DNA of 64,000 nt from Prunus persica (GCF_000346465.2 NC_034015.1:3559845-3623844); one strand, 5' to 3'. Shown: positions 24,166 to 41,133, counted from the stretch's first letter. Numbers and translations are program-made. The notes: generated by a model from the letters alone, not told the origin.

Positions 24166-27100
24166 ATGCTTGTTGATAAATCTTGGATGCAATCTGGGAG
24201 GTCATCAGAAGATTATTTTGCAGGAGTTGAAAGTTTTCTCAATTATGCATACAACCGTGTTAAGCCGGATGATTCTAAGATTTTTTTGTCCTTGCTCTAA
24301 ATGTAGTAATATATATAGACATCTAAGGTATGAGGTACACAAGCATCTTCTTTATAACGAAATTAAACTAACTGATACTACATGGTATTTGCATGGTGAG
24401 GGTGAGGATGAAGATAGTGATGAAAGTGATAGTGACAATGATGGACATGATGTGGCCAGTATGGAACAAGACGATGATATGCATGGTTTAATAGAAGAAG
24501 GATATCCACAAGATCCAAATGGAGATGCGCACAAGTTTTACAAATTGTTAGAAGAGGTAGAACAACCATTGTACGCTGGTTGTGGGTCGTATTCTAATTT
24601 GTCTTTTGTTGTGAACCTGATGCATATCAAGGGTATCGGTACTATGAGCAATAAAGCATTTGGTATGTTGCTAACATTATTGAAAAATGCATTTCCTTTT
24701 TGTGAGAAGTTACCTACAACCACCAACGGTGCAAATAAAATTATTTCCAATTTAGGTCTTCATTATGATAAAATAGATGCATGCAATAATGATTGCATCA
24801 TTTATTATAAGGAGCATGCAAATGCAACGCAGTGTCCTACATGTAAGCTTTCGAGATGGAAGAGACAAGGAAAATGTAGAAAAAAGAAAGGTAAAAGGGT
24901 TCCATGGAAGGTGCTTAGATATTTTCCACTCACACCAAGACTTCAAAGATTATTCATGTCAACCAAGACAGCTGTAGATATGAGGTGGCATTTTAAGGAT
25001 CGTGTAAAAGATGGAGTGTTGAGGCATCCAGCAGATTCTGAGGCTTGGAAATCGTTTAATCAAATTCATGAGTCATTTGGCATGGAACCTCGAAATGTAA
25101 GACTTGTTTTGGCAACAGATGGATTTAAAACTTTTAGGAACATGAATTTGCACTATAGTATTTGGTCGGTTCTCATATACCCATACAATCTTCCTCCGTG
25201 GATGTGCATGAATGAGTCTTATGTTTTGATGACTTTACTTATTCCTGGACCCAAGGTTCCATGCCATGACATCGATGTATACATGAGGCCATTGATAGAC
25301 GAATTGTGAACATTGTGTGAAATTGGTGTTGAAACGTATGATATATATGCAAAGCAGAATTTTCAGATGAGAGCTGCACTTCTTTGGACTATCAATGATT
25401 ATCCAGCATATGCATACATGTCGGGTTGGAGTACGTCTGGCAAATTGGCATGCCCATATTGTGCATCTGATACTTCGCATCGTCGGTTATCTCATGGGTC
25501 CAAAACATGCTATTTGGGTCATAGAAGATTTTTACCGTCTGACCACGTATGGCGTAATCAACGAAGCCAATTTGATAATACAAGGGAAAGAAGATTTGCA
25601 CCTAAGAGACCATCTGATGATGACATGATAAATGAACTTAGTGAATTGAGAGAAATAACACATGCAAGGATGGGAAAAAGCATACAATACTTGGGTTTGA
25701 AAAAGACCATAATTGGAAAAAAATTCGATATTTTTCCAATTGCCTTATTGGAAAATACTTTTGGTGCGTCACAATTTAGATGTCATGCACATTGAGAAAA
25801 ATGTATTTGAGAATGTGATTGGCACAATGATGAGCATTGATGGTAAAACAAAAGATTCTTTAAATGCTCGTCTTTATCTTCAAGAAATGGGTGTAAGACA
25901 GAGGTATCATCCAGAAGAAAGAGATAATGGTAAGCTCTATTTTATCCCAGGCGATTATTCATTGTCAATTGATGATAACAAAGCTTTATGTCAATGGTTA
26001 ATGGAGTTGAAAGTTCCAGATGGGTACTCTAGAAATTTATCTCGATGTGTGAATGCTTCAGAACGTAATATTTCTGGTATGAAAACTCATGATTGTCATG
26101 TGTTCTTAGAGATATTACTTCCGTTTGTGGTATAAGATTTATTGCCCAAAGATATAAGTGAGCCTTTAATTGAATTATCGTACTTTTTCAAGGAATTGTG
26201 TGCTAAAGTTTTAAGAGAAGATGACTTGAATCTTCTTGAGAATCAAATTGTCATAACTCTATGCAAGTTGAAAAAAATATTCCCTCCTGCCCTTTTTGAC
26301 ATCATGATTGACCTAACTTGCCACTTGGCATGGGAGGCAAATATGGTCAGTCCAGTACAATTCAGGTGGGTGTATCCTGTGGAAAGGTAATCTCAATGTT
26401 TAGATATTAATTTTATTCATGATTTGTTTAACTGCTAATGTATGATTCTCTAATTTTGGTTTTATTGACGTAATTAGGTATTTGCATAAGCTAAAGACTT
26501 ATGTTCTAATAAGGCTCATCCAGAAGGGTCTATTGCCGAAGGTGTCTTGGGAGATGAGTGTTTAATATTTTGCTCTCACTATTTGCATCGAGTTGAAACT
26601 AAGTTTAATAAAAGAGATAGAAACGACGATGGAGGGCAACCATCATATGATACATATCCGTTATCTATTTTCTCAACACCTGGTCGAGCTTTTGGGAAAG
26701 TTGTACTTAGAGAGATGAGCATTGAACTTCATAAGGCTGCCACTCATTATGTCCTGCAAAATTGTGATGAAGCTTTGCCATTTGTCCAGTAAGAATTCTT
26801 CAACACTATAAATTCTTTATGTATTTAATATGTTACTATTTATTTAGATCTAATATGTCACTGTATTAATTTGAATATAATCATTTGTTATGTATGTAGA
26901 GAACATAAGAACATTCTAATCCAGTCTAGTGTTGATAATGGGAGGAGTCACATAGGCTTCAATTTTCAAACTGGATTTCTAAAAGGGTATGGATAATATT
27001 GGTTTTAGATTTCAAACTTATTATCCTGGTTATTATATTAATGATTTTTGATTTCATACATTGCAGCGTTATGAGAATAAAAAAACACAAAATAGTGGAG

Positions 27101-27510
27101 TTGTGGTTAAGGGAGAGAATCAGATTGACTATGTGCCTTGGTATGGAACCTTAGTAGATATTGTTGAGCTCCATTACACAGAAGGAAATAGAGTTGTATT
27201 GTTCAATTGTGATTGGTATGACACAGCACGAAAAGGAACAGGTTACAAGATAGATCGTTATAGAATAATCACTGTTAATACAACACACAAGCTAAATACT
27301 CAGGAGCCATTCATACTAGCAAGCCAAGCAACCCAAGTGTTTTATGTGAAGGGGGTTAAAAATAAAATTTGGAGTTTTGTAGTGGAAACAAATCCAAGAA
27401 ATGCTTATGAGATGACTAATGATGAGATTGAGCCATACCAAGAAGCAGAGACTCAAAGTCAAAGCATGCATGTCATCCAAAATGATGTTGAAGACAATGA
27501 AATTGATTGA
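24166..27510 (+). pseudogene. CACTA-A tnpD-like transposase (Transposase_21 family), broken
   Basis: The enzyme that would cut and join the transposon ends. From ATG 24,166 the transposase-associated domain reads VDKSWMQSGRSSEDYFAGVE and then CPCSKC. A T-run at 24,281-24,287 has one base too many and shifts the frame there. The Tnp2 domain follows: WKVLRYFPLTPRLQRLFMS, MRWHFKDRVKDGVLRHPADS, LATDGF, LPPWMCMNESYVLMTLLIPG, DVYMRPLIDEL, GHRRFLP, LDVMHIEKNVFENVIG. Then DUF4218 (KIFPPALFDIMIDLTCHLAW...RWVYPVER), an intron 26,389-26,477, GGQPSYDTYPLSIFSTPGRA, and DUF4216 (GTLVDIVELHYTEGNRVVLF, NCDWYD). Lesions: TGA for Trp at 25,307, a frameshift near 25,705, TAA at 26,133, and further breaks near 26,500 and 26,980. 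Confidence 0.92.
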
Positions 27511-27699
27511 AAAAAGGATGTGATTCAACTTACGACTATGGGAAGAGTTGTCATGTAATTGTGATTGTCTATTTTTTTTTTTGTAATCATCTATTTTTTT
27601 TGGATTGGCTATTTTTAGTTATTTATTTTGGAGTGTGATTGGTTATTATCAATTAATTTTTTTTTTACTTATTCTAATGGGAAATTGACATTCAAACGT

Positions 27700-28097
27700 T
27701 TTTCCTAGAGAACATATTTATCCTCGAAAATAGTCAAACAATTCAGACGAAAGGAGAACCCCTCATTCAAGCAATTTCGAAAGAATAAAAAGCCCCTCAG
27801 AAATAGTCAAACAGTTCCGCCGGAATGAGAAAGCTCTAGGAAATAATCATCCTATTTCCGTCAAACGTACTTTTGGTCGTTAATAAAGTTGGCGCCAAGT
27901 CTTCCCGCCAAATAAATTACATTTCCGACGACAATCGAGACTTTTTCCGAGGGTATTTCCTTTGTTGGAAATAAATTTCAGGGCTATGACATATTTCCAA
28001 CGGACAACATTTTCTGGTTGGAAAAAACACTTTTATCGAGAAAATTTCGGGGCCCTCGAAAAATGTTGGTCAGTAATGGCCCTTTTTTTTTGTAGTG
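27700..28097. repeat. CACTA-A right subterminal array and terminus
   Basis: Copies of ATTTCCGAC / TTTCCGTC / ATTTCCAAC and inverted GTCGGAAA-like or GTTGGAAA forms, ending in TTTTTTTTTGTAGTG. The last six bases are the canonical CACTA-type terminus (CACTAC on the other strand). This matches the motif type of the left array at 17,124-17,690 and ties both ends to one element. Confidence 0.8.
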
Positions 28098-28420
28098 CTA
28101 TGCATATGATGCAGCTGGAGAAAAACGAAAATTACAGTTGCACGAGTTGGAAGAACTTCGAAATGATGCATATGAAAGTACAAAGATATACAAAGAGAAA
28201 ACAAAAGCATTCCATGACAGCAAAATTCTTCGAAAACAATTTCAGCCAAGTCAGAAGGTTCTATTTTTCAATTCAAGGTTGAAGTTATTCCCTGGAAAAT
28301 TAAAATCTAGGTGGTAGGGTCCCTACATTGTTACTAAAGTCTATCCACACGGCGCTGTGGATATTAAAAATGAGAAGAACGGTTTCGAGTTTAAAGTAAA
28401 TTGCCCTTTCCCTTGAATCT
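28098..28420 (+). pseudogene. R2 integrase C-terminal fragment (gypsy/Athila)
   Basis: Starts exactly where CACTA-A ends: [60 protein letters not shown], then the chromo-like [18 protein letters not shown] and GFEFKVN. Typical gypsy integrases have W.GPF.V..V.PHGAVE here. There is a TAG after FPGKLKSRW (28,315), where such integrases usually continue. The catalytic DDE part of integrase is absent. Strand and order agree with R2 gag-protease. Confidence 0.88.
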
Positions 28421-30313
28421 CTCTTGGATCTGCATACCCTACATATCGAGCACCAATATGAGTACATGCGGGGACATAGAACCAACATTTCTACAGATCA
28501 GGATCCAAAACGAATTCTGGAATTAATCTTACCTTCATATGGATATCGGATCTTAAGATGTCCAGGCTGTTCATGTCTTTTACCTTTGCACCGAGACCAC
28601 ATTGAGGGTTCCTTACTGGTGGAGAACAGACTTTTTATCTATGCATGACCTGGATTTGGCGACTCAGGGTGGTTTGCTCTTGTTTGTTGCAACTCTACAA
28701 CGATTGGGGGTCCTCACACAGATGAAAACACATGGTGAATGTGCTGAAAGTGAGAGAAGGCCCTTGAGTTCTTGAGAGAAATGAAGAAGGGAGAGGGCGG
28801 AGATGGATGGGTTTGAACTGAGAGAAATAAGAGATGTTTTTCTGATTTTTTTTTTGCCACAGAGAGAGGCTTTGGGTTCTAAACACAATATTATTTTTCT
28901 TCTGCAAAGGAGATGGGAATGGACAGAGAGAGCTGTTTGGCTCTAGGCTCGAGGCTAGTGGAAGGGGATCCAAAGCATGTTCAAGAATAGGTAGTTTTTT
29001 TTTCACATGACAGTTGCAGCTGCTACACCAGTTATATTGTAGCTGTTGCTAGGATTTGACACACGTGTGGACTTGTATGTGTTGGTCAGCACACCTTTGC
29101 CAGTTCCAAGCTACCAGGTCCTGCTTTCGAATCCTCGAAGTCTTCAGTTTCCCCCTCGCATCTTTGGTGTGTTAGTTTTTTGTTTCTTTTATTTTCTGTT
29201 CTCTATTTTATTTTATTTTATTTTATTATTTTTCTCTTTTTCGTTCCTAATTTATTTTCTTAGGATATTTTCTTTATCTTTGATATTCGTTCTTCATTTT
29301 CTACGATTTAGTCGTTTTGTTATGTTCTTGTTTCTTCTATTTATTTTCCACACCTTGAGGACAATGTGTGATTTCAGTTTTGGGGTGGGGAAGTAAATTT
29401 TAGATTTTCAATTTTTTTGAGTCGTGTCTTAAATTTTCGTTTTTAGGTTAATATCCATAGATTATTTTAAATGTTAGAACAAATAGACATGGTGAAGATT
29501 AATCCCACAGTAGAATCTTCTCTATTCATCGTTGCTTAGACACTAATTCATGAATTATACTTTAAAATTTGCACATCACACCAACATGGTTTGTGGGGAG
29601 TGAGATTGAAATACTTAATTTTTGTCCAAGTGTGTTTCAATTTTTGTTCTATATAAAATAAAGTTAGTATGTGTTATCAAGTAATAATTGTCTCACTTGA
29701 GGCTTTGCCTAGTAACTGGGCCAGTCATGCCTAATCAGCAGTGATTCTCGTGTCAAACGGTAGAGTTTTGGCATGGGGCAGGGTGGTTAGTTGGTTTCGT
29801 AGCCTTTTCAGTTCGAGTTAATAAGTCCTTAGGGGTGTTCCACACCTAGTGCCCTAAAGCCCTAGTGGTTTGGGAGACATTGACCTAAAGCTCACTACGT
29901 GGGTTGGATTGAAAGCTTAAGAGAACCGACATTGCACGACCACTACTGTTACTGAAAAAAAAAAGAAAAAAAGAAAAAGAGAATGATTATATAAGTATGT
30001 GAAGTATGAAAAAAAGGGATGAGAGGTAAGGGTTTTAGTCAAGTCTCCTAACTATGATGGTTCACTTTACACTGAAGGAAGTTTGTGAATTCTTTTCTAA
30101 TTAATCCTAAATAGTTTAGACTCTGTGGTGGGATTAGTTGGATCTATTGAGAAGATGTTCTAGTTTTTTTGAAATTTGCTATGGATTGCAACTTGAAGGT
30201 GGAAATTTTGTCTTGGTTAAGTGTTAGTTAGGTGTCTAGTTTGTTAAGTTTTTATTTTTGTTTGAGCCTTGCTTTGCTTGAGGACAAGCAAAAAGCTAAG
30301 TTTGGGGGTATTT
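28421..30313 (+). other. R2 3' non-coding region
   Basis: No credible gene. A 116-residue open frame at 29,046-29,396 is made of T-rich DNA and reads as a hydrophobic low-complexity peptide; I do not call it. The CACCTTGAGGACAATGTGT box (29,352) and CTTTGCTTGAGGACAAGC (30,270) are features I associate with Athila 3' regions. The polypurine tract AAGTTTGGGGG ends at 30,308, next to the LTR. Confidence 0.65.
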
Positions 30314-31708
30314 TGATTATTTAACCCTATTCTTACTATATTTTGGTTAATATTTTGGAAGAATTTTGATACGTTAAATTGTATTTTCAATATAGGACTT
30401 TCGACTTCTTCTGAAGCAAAACGTGGTCAAATGGATGAATTTTAGGGTAATTCCAGTTGGAGGACGTTTGTGAGTCAGTTGGCTTGATAGTATCAAAATA
30501 TCAAATTCGTCCACCAAGTAGTGATTTTCTGGCGAATAAATAAAGGAGCGATGTGCAGTGCTATGACGTTTTGGGCTTGAATTGCGTTTTTGGAGCCCAA
30601 GGTGGCATCGAATTCATGGCCTCTGGAGATGTGTTCAAAACGTTCTTATCTTTAAAATAAGCTATCTTGGGTCAGATTTGGAGGAGATTTGAGGCTAAAA
30701 CGTGGCTGGACAGTTCTGTGCAGTTTATCCTAACTCAATTAGGATTTTATGTTTTAATATATTTTATTATTAGTTAGTTTCCTAGTAGAAATAAGGGACT
30801 TGGTTCTCAGGGATTGGGCAGCTAGCTTTTAGGGTGATATTTAAGGTTTTAGTCGGCCCTAGTTTTGAGGACGTTTTTCTTGGATGCAATTTTGGGAGAC
30901 AAAGAGTAATTGTTAGGGTTCTTGAAGATTTTCTACCTTAAGGTGTTTTCATTCTTATTCATTCTAATGATATTTTCTTTGATTTTAATTATGAGTATGT
31001 GTAACTAATTCGAATTGCTAAGGCGAGGCCATTAATCACCGTGATTAAAACTATCTATTTATTTTAATGACTGATCACCATTAGGATATTTAGACAAGTA
31101 ATTTGATTCCATTTATGTTGGAACATCACCCTGAAATTGAAGAGGGCTTCTTGTGATTAGTAGTTATACGTTCACGTAAGACGAACATCACGCTCTTAAG
31201 GGTTTCATGGTTTTTCAAAGAGTTTTCACAAAGCTTAATGAGTCTTGCATGTTTATATTTGATATGAACATCACAAACAGATTACATGTTAGATATATGT
31301 TTTCGCTTGAACATCACAGACAGATGCTATAGGAAAACCTAACCTTCAAAACATATATGTGAAAATTCATAAGTAACTGATGGAATTGCACAGGATTGTG
31401 ATGGTGATGGCTGAACCCTAGTTTTCTCTAAATTGTTAATTTTAAAAAACGTTTTTTCTTCTTTGCTGTTATTATTTCCTAACTTTCAAATTTCTTTTAT
31501 TGTTAATTTAATATTTTTAAATTCATAAATTTCAAATCTTTGATAAAATTTATTTTAATTATTAATTAAGAGTTAGTTTAATTACAAATTAGTCAAACAA
31601 TCTTTTGGGACAACGACCTTGCATAAACATTTATACTACAATTACCTTATATTCACAAGTATTTTCAGTGATTTAAAACCTATTGAGCAGGTACAAAAAT
31701 TCCTATCA
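30314..31708 (+). repeat. R2 3' LTR (~1.4 kb)
   Basis: Begins TGATTATTTAACCC directly after the polypurine tract (30,298-30,308). The right boundary is set at CCTATCA (31,708), where text typical of an Athila LTR end (GACAACGACCTTGCATAAAC, GAGCAGGTACAAAAATTCC) stops. GAACATCAC recurs about five times between 31,120 and 31,330. With no 5' LTR present, the end is approximate to ±10 bp and no target duplication can be checked. Confidence 0.65.
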
Positions 31709-31954
31709 ACAATCAATTGCACAAACCCCTAATTCCTAATTATCCTATTCGTTCGATAAAAAAACAAAAATCCTATTTGTGCAATTTTCCAAAAGAAAAA
31801 AATGTATTAGTTTGAAATGACTGTAGTGGCCAAACATAAGAGGCAGAGCAGACAGAAAAATCAAGGGCATGAGATGGAAAAGCAAGTCAAAACTAATGAT
31901 AAAAGCAGCAGGCTTGCAGTAATAAGCTCTCACTTGGTTACTCCTCAAATCCCC

Positions 31955-36671
<4,717 letters not shown>

Positions 36672-37285
36672 TGCGGAGACGTGCTTAGATGTTTTGCTAG
36701 ATTTCCGCCGGAAGTCTGTATTGGCATGAAACTAATAGTTGATTGATTGTAGATCTCGAACCAGTTGTGAACTTGTGGTAGTTGGTAAAAACCTTATTTC
36801 TTAAACCATACCATATGTAAGTAATAATCTGGTCCATTACCGATGGCTTGGTTGTCACGTTTGTGGTTCGTTGTCAGTTTTATCACTTCTGTCATGAACG
36901 TCAAAATTGGTTTCGATGGAAAGACGATATTGATATTCCAGTGAGCTCTAGCTCCTAGTTCAGTCGTGCTATTAACTGCATGTATGCATTGCGCCTAAAA
37001 ACTTGCTAAATGACACGATCCTCCACCAATTATTTTGAACAACCAAAGACAATTCACACTCTACCTTGCCTTAAAGAAAAAAAATAATCTACCTATGTGT
37101 ACTTTAAAAAGTTACCAAACACTTACGATTTGATATGGTCCGGCTCTGCAATGCCTAAACTGTTAACCGAATTTCCGGCTTGGTTCACCGTTTCAAATGC
37201 CCACTCCTATTCATGATTGATCAAGTTGGAGCAATTGGACAAATTAATTTTGTAGTGACGCGCGAGGACAGAGAGTGTTCTTATG

Positions 37286-37293
37286 TATAAATA
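37286..37293 (+). promoter_or_regulatory. Candidate TATA box for the PKS gene
   Basis: TATAAATA lies 41 bp before the chosen ATG (37,334). It would place the transcript start near 37,315-37,320 and leave a very short leader. This also argues against the in-frame ATG at 37,283, which would be upstream of the box. Position-based inference only. Confidence 0.4.
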
Positions 37294-37333
37294 TTTAAAT
37301 GCTCTAGGCTGTAGGAAGAGGAGGGAATTAATA

Positions 37334-39222
37334 ATGGAGAGAGCAAGAGTGTGGAGAGGTGTCAGTGGAAGCAGCAGCAGCAGCATATTTGAGAAGAGCC
37401 GATGCCACCTGAGAGACACAGATGATGCAAATTCTTTCTGGTCGAATCTGAGACCAAATGTTGACCATGGTCAACAACAACAGCATGCTCATCCTCACGT
37501 AGCTGACGTGGATTCGAAAACTCCTCCTCCTCCTCCTCCTCCTTGCACTGATGATCAAGAAATAAGTGTTTTTGACGCCCACAAGTACTTGAACAATGAA
37601 TTAAGCATCATCACTGATATCGACACCCAAAAGGTAATAACAAATGTTTGTAAGTAAATTAATTTAGACTATCGTTTGTATTCAAAAAATTATAAGTACC
37701 GCGCGCATGCATGCAGGTTTCTGGTGAAACAGTCTCGAGATTTTCTTGGGCCGCAGGTTCTACAATATCTGCAGTTGATGATGTTGATAATATTAGTTAT
37801 AGTAGTGTCGGTAGAAATAACTTCCCGCGAGCTCGTTCTTTCGGCGTGGTTGCTGCCTCTGCCACTGCCGCCACCACTCCAACGGCTTCTTCGGAGGCCA
37901 GCTGGAACAGCCAGACTGGCCTCTTATCTCATCCTCGTGGTCCCGCCGCCGGCGCAGCCAACATCACATTCATGACGTCATTGCGTAGTCGCAGTGCTGC
38001 TAATCATAATGCTGCTCCTCAACCTCATCACGACAATGTGAAGGAGGAGAAGAAGAAATTGGGTGTACGATGGTACAGTATTTTCCCAATGAGAAGATCA
38101 AGGAGATGCCCCTGCTTCGGCAAGAAATCGGTTCGAGTTGTTGATCCCGAGACTAAATCATCAATTCCAAACATGTCATCATCAGTCAGTCGAGCCGGAG
38201 TCGGAGTTGGAGTTGGAGTCGGAGAGAGTATTACCATTAATAATGGCAATATGGCAACCACCAATGTCGTTACAGCCGGCGATTTGAACTCTTCCTTAAT
38301 CGTGCCGCCGGTCGACAACCGTCGTCATCTAGTGTGGCCCGGTCCAGAACGGCGTCGTCCGGAGTGGGATGAGCACCAACAGATCACTACTACTAGTGGT
38401 GGGTTTAGCTTTCCTATATTGAAAGTGAATGGGAATGGGAGCACATCCACGTCATCGCCAGTTATCTCAACTCTAAACCCTAAATTCCGAAACCCACCAA
38501 ATCCTACCTTCACATTCCCTTCTTCAACTCCCAAACCCCCCATCAACATTCTTAATAATAATATTAAAAATCATCATCATAATAATATTGATGATGACGT
38601 GGCAAGCGATGCTAGTTCTGATTTGTTCGAGATCGAGAGCTTCTCTGCTACTACTTATGCCCAAACACAAAATTACTCTCGCACCCGCCGGGAGTCGTTG
38701 GATGACGAGGATGCAATCGGCCTCGGTCGACGCCGTTTGGGTGCCAATATCAACTCGGGATCCGACGGCCACGATTCAATCACGTCAACAGATCAATACT
38801 GCTACGAGCCGAGCGAGGCCAGCATCGACTGGAGCGTCACCACGGCTGAGGGCTTCGACCGATCATCCGATCATCATCATCATCATCATCAAGATCATGA
38901 TCGTGATGTCGCCGACGTGGCACAAATTATGAAAGTGAGCAGCAGCAAAGGGAACAATATTGGGTTGTTGAGCTGTCGACGTGAGAAGGCGGTTAGTGTG
39001 GGGCCTAACCCAGTGAGATTGGCCATCATGCCTCCTGCTGCAGCACCTGATCAGAATCGACATACGGGTGGAGGAGCAGGACCCACCAAAACTCTATCAC
39101 CATCGTTAAATTCCAGGATGAGGCATGTGGGGAGTAGGCCAGGCTTAGCCAACAGTAACAAGCCACCGCTTGCACCTCGGATGTCTGTTCCTTTCGCAAC
39201 ATCCCCACAGCCAGTCATCTGA
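37334..39222 (+). CDS. PKS: PHYTOCHROME KINASE SUBSTRATE (PKS) family protein, 2 exons
   Basis: Plasma-membrane-associated signalling protein family that binds phytochrome and phototropin and acts in phototropism and leaf flattening. Exon 1 37,334-37,633 (100 codons), intron 37,634-37,716 (GT/AG, phase 0), exon 2 37,717-39,222; 601 residues. Family blocks: EISVFDAHKYLNNE (~76-89), SWNSQTGLL (~162-170), a Cys-basic patch RRCPCFGKKS (~229-238), GGFSFPILK (~329-337), SDLFEIESFS (~401-410) and CYEPSEASIDWSVTTAEGFD (~462-481). Low-complexity runs: Ser, Gln/His, Pro (coded by CTCCTC...), GVGVGVGVG and a six- to seven-His run (~485-491). At 601 residues it is longer than the ~450 I recall for Arabidopsis PKS proteins, because of these runs. 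No stop or frameshift. Which PKS paralogue is not resolved. An in-frame ATG at 37,283 is rejected because of the TATA box just after it. Confidence 0.92.
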
Positions 39223-40007
39223 TCATCAATCATCCGCATGTCACGAGAGTCACGGACACTACTATTTTGTTATTTTCATCGTGTTTTATTATGTGAAATT
39301 CTTATTATATATTATTAAATATAATTATTTAAAAATAATAAATAATGTTATTTCCGTAATATACAAGTTTTTACCATCATATATTTTACGTTAATTGCAT
39401 TGGATGCTTCTCTTATCCATAAATTCACCCTGTAAACTCTAAAGCCAGCATCTCTCTCGTCTTTATTCACTTTTTCCACGTTTTCCCTTTTTCTCTTTTG
39501 TAATCGTGTTGGTTTATTATTGATTTCATCATTTTTTTTTTCAATTTTAATTTTGTGTGCATGTGTTCTTCTCTCGCATGATGATAGGGTTGTTATGGGT
39601 CGTATTGTCTCTGCCTCTTTTTATTGTTATATTAATTTCTTTTGTGTATACGCAGCATATGCATAATTGACAACAACAACAACAAAAAAAGAAAAAAAAA
39701 AAGAAAAAAAGAAAAAAAAAAGGGAGTGGAACTTGAGATCTCTTCAACATTGTGGTTTTCCTTACTAGATTTCATTGTTTTTTCTTATTCATATGTTTCT
39801 CTATGTGACTCTATTTTCAGTGTTAAATCTACCTTTAATATATTCAACGAAAAGTAAGAATGATTAAGCAATTAACGTCCGCATATACACGAACGAATGG
39901 ATAATGGTTGCAAGTTTATTTTTATATAAATATTTATAACTTTGGACACACAAGTCTAAACTTTCAAAATATTGGAAGACATTTTATGTTTCACTGCTGT
40001 CATAGGC
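39223..40007. other. PKS 3' flank, no gene
   Basis: AT-rich, with AATAAATAATG near 39,338 that could serve as a polyadenylation region. A purine run (A with scattered G) at 39,674-39,725 produces lysine-rich open frames that are not genes. No repeat family was recognised. Confidence 0.5.
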
Positions 40008-41133
40008 AATTATCAAAAGACATTTTCTCCTTTTTTCGAGACTCATTGTTGTGATAATTAAGCTAACCTAATTTCAAGACCAACTAAATCCAAATTTTAC
40101 TCGCAAATCCATGAGTCATGTAATATTACACCAAGTAAATACGAAATCATTCCCACATATATTGAATTTAACGCTTTAATTCTATTGGTTAACTTGCCAA
40201 CGGGGTCTATCCTAGTGGAAAAGAGCCTTGACTTGGTCTCAGGTTCAAACCTCCATGATATCTTAGTTGTGTGCATGTGTGTGTGAGAAACTTACTTCCC
40301 TGTAGTTTAAACTATCACTTGTACTCCAAAAAAAAAAAAAAATTAATTAACTTAGTTTAATTAGATGAAGACACTAGAACGCATGTTTTGGTGAGCTTCT
40401 AGGGGTTGTAAGAATGATGATGAACACTCGGGTTTCAGAATCCACCACTAACAATCTTATTCAAGACTTGATGCACTTAACGAATCCTTTTGAATCTTTG
40501 ATGACAATTTCCATACCTAAGTCTTGTTACAGCACCTAAGCCAAGCTTTCCTTAAATATGATTCACTCTTTTTATAGGGTCACATATCCTAAGATGCATT
40601 CTATCAGGTTAAGGCATAAATTTAACACAAATGACTCATTAAGATATTTGAAAACAAGAAATCATGCAAGACATAAATCTTATCAAAGAAAATATGAAAC
40701 CCACAACTCTTAATCACAAGAGGTTATTTGAAATATATTTATTGTTACACCTCAATTTCATCCTCTAATTACTAGATGCAAAGTCCCTAAGGTGTCAAAC
40801 AAAAGAACTTCAAACAAACCAACAACCATTTATACAGTGATTAAGATATTCATCAAAAGACTCTAGAAATCCATTAAAGAAACATCAACGACATAGAACA
40901 ATCATAGTTAGGGCTTCATCCTAGCTCTAGATAAGGTGTTTAACAATACATTCTAATGAAAATCATAACAAAGTTAAGAGAAGAGATAAAGATAATACAA
41001 GGGATTAAGAAGAACTAGGTGCAACAATGGTGTAGATGAATTATCAAAAGACATTTTCTCCTTTTTCCGAGACCTATTGTTGTGATAATTAAGCTAACCT
41101 AATTTCTAGACTAACTTAATCCAAATTCTATAA
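40008..41133. repeat. Direct repeat of ~95 bp flanking ~0.9 kb
   Basis: Copies at about 40,010-40,104 and 41,038-41,133 both read AATTATCAAAAGACATTTTC, then TTTTTTCGAGAC or TTTTTCCGAGAC, TTGTTGTGATAATTAAGCTA and ACCTAATTTC. They differ at roughly 8 positions. The space between contains the SINE-like element and otherwise no gene. They may be parts of an LTR-like or duplicated block. Confidence 0.75.
40196..40346 (+). mobile_element. tRNA-derived SINE-like element
   Basis: About 150 bp. An A-box-like TATCCTAGTGGAAAAGAGCC (40,207-40,226) and a B-box-like GGTTCAAACCTCC (40,242-40,254) are spaced as in a Pol III promoter, and the element ends in about 15 A. TTAACTT occurs just before (40,189-40,195) and just after the tail (40,347-40,353), a possible target-site duplication. 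No coding. Confidence 0.6.

Larger units (their letters stand above)
17100..28097. mobile_element. CACTA-A (En/Spm-like) transposon, ~11 kb, left terminus unclear
   Basis: The right end is clear: sequence ends GTAGTG at 28,092-28,097, preceded by an inverted-motif array, and retroelement R2 coding text resumes at once. The left end lies somewhere in 17,062-17,124. The subterminal motif array begins at ~17,124, but no good CACTA terminus is visible there, so that tip may be lost. Inside are a minus-strand tnpA-like gene (20,676-18,080) and a plus-strand tnpD-like gene (24,166-27,510), transcribed away from each other. AP2-gene exons (19,647-20,040) are embedded in a large tnpA intron. All coding parts carry lesions. 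Confidence 0.8.
14772..31708 (+). mobile_element. Athila-like Ty3/gypsy element R2, 5'-truncated and split by CACTA-A
   Basis: The gag-protease block (14,772-17,062) and the integrase C-terminus plus 3' region (28,098-30,313) are on the same strand and in the correct order, with a 3' LTR after them (30,314-31,708). Between the two halves lies the ~11 kb CACTA-A. RT, RNase H and most of integrase are missing from both halves, so the CACTA either landed in an already deleted copy or a deletion followed. No 5' LTR was found upstream of 14,772. The 3' portion has the usual Athila layout: a long non-coding stretch, then CTTTGCTTGAGGACAAGCAA and a polypurine tract next to the LTR. Confidence 0.75.

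Noticed and set aside
29046..29396. 116-residue hydrophobic protein, seemingly membrane-spanning
   Set aside because: Comes from T-rich non-coding DNA of the Athila 3' region, without homology or conserved spacing.
39547..39857. Lys-rich (plus strand) and Phe/Cys-rich (minus strand) open frames
   Set aside because: Both translate the purine run at 39,674-39,725.
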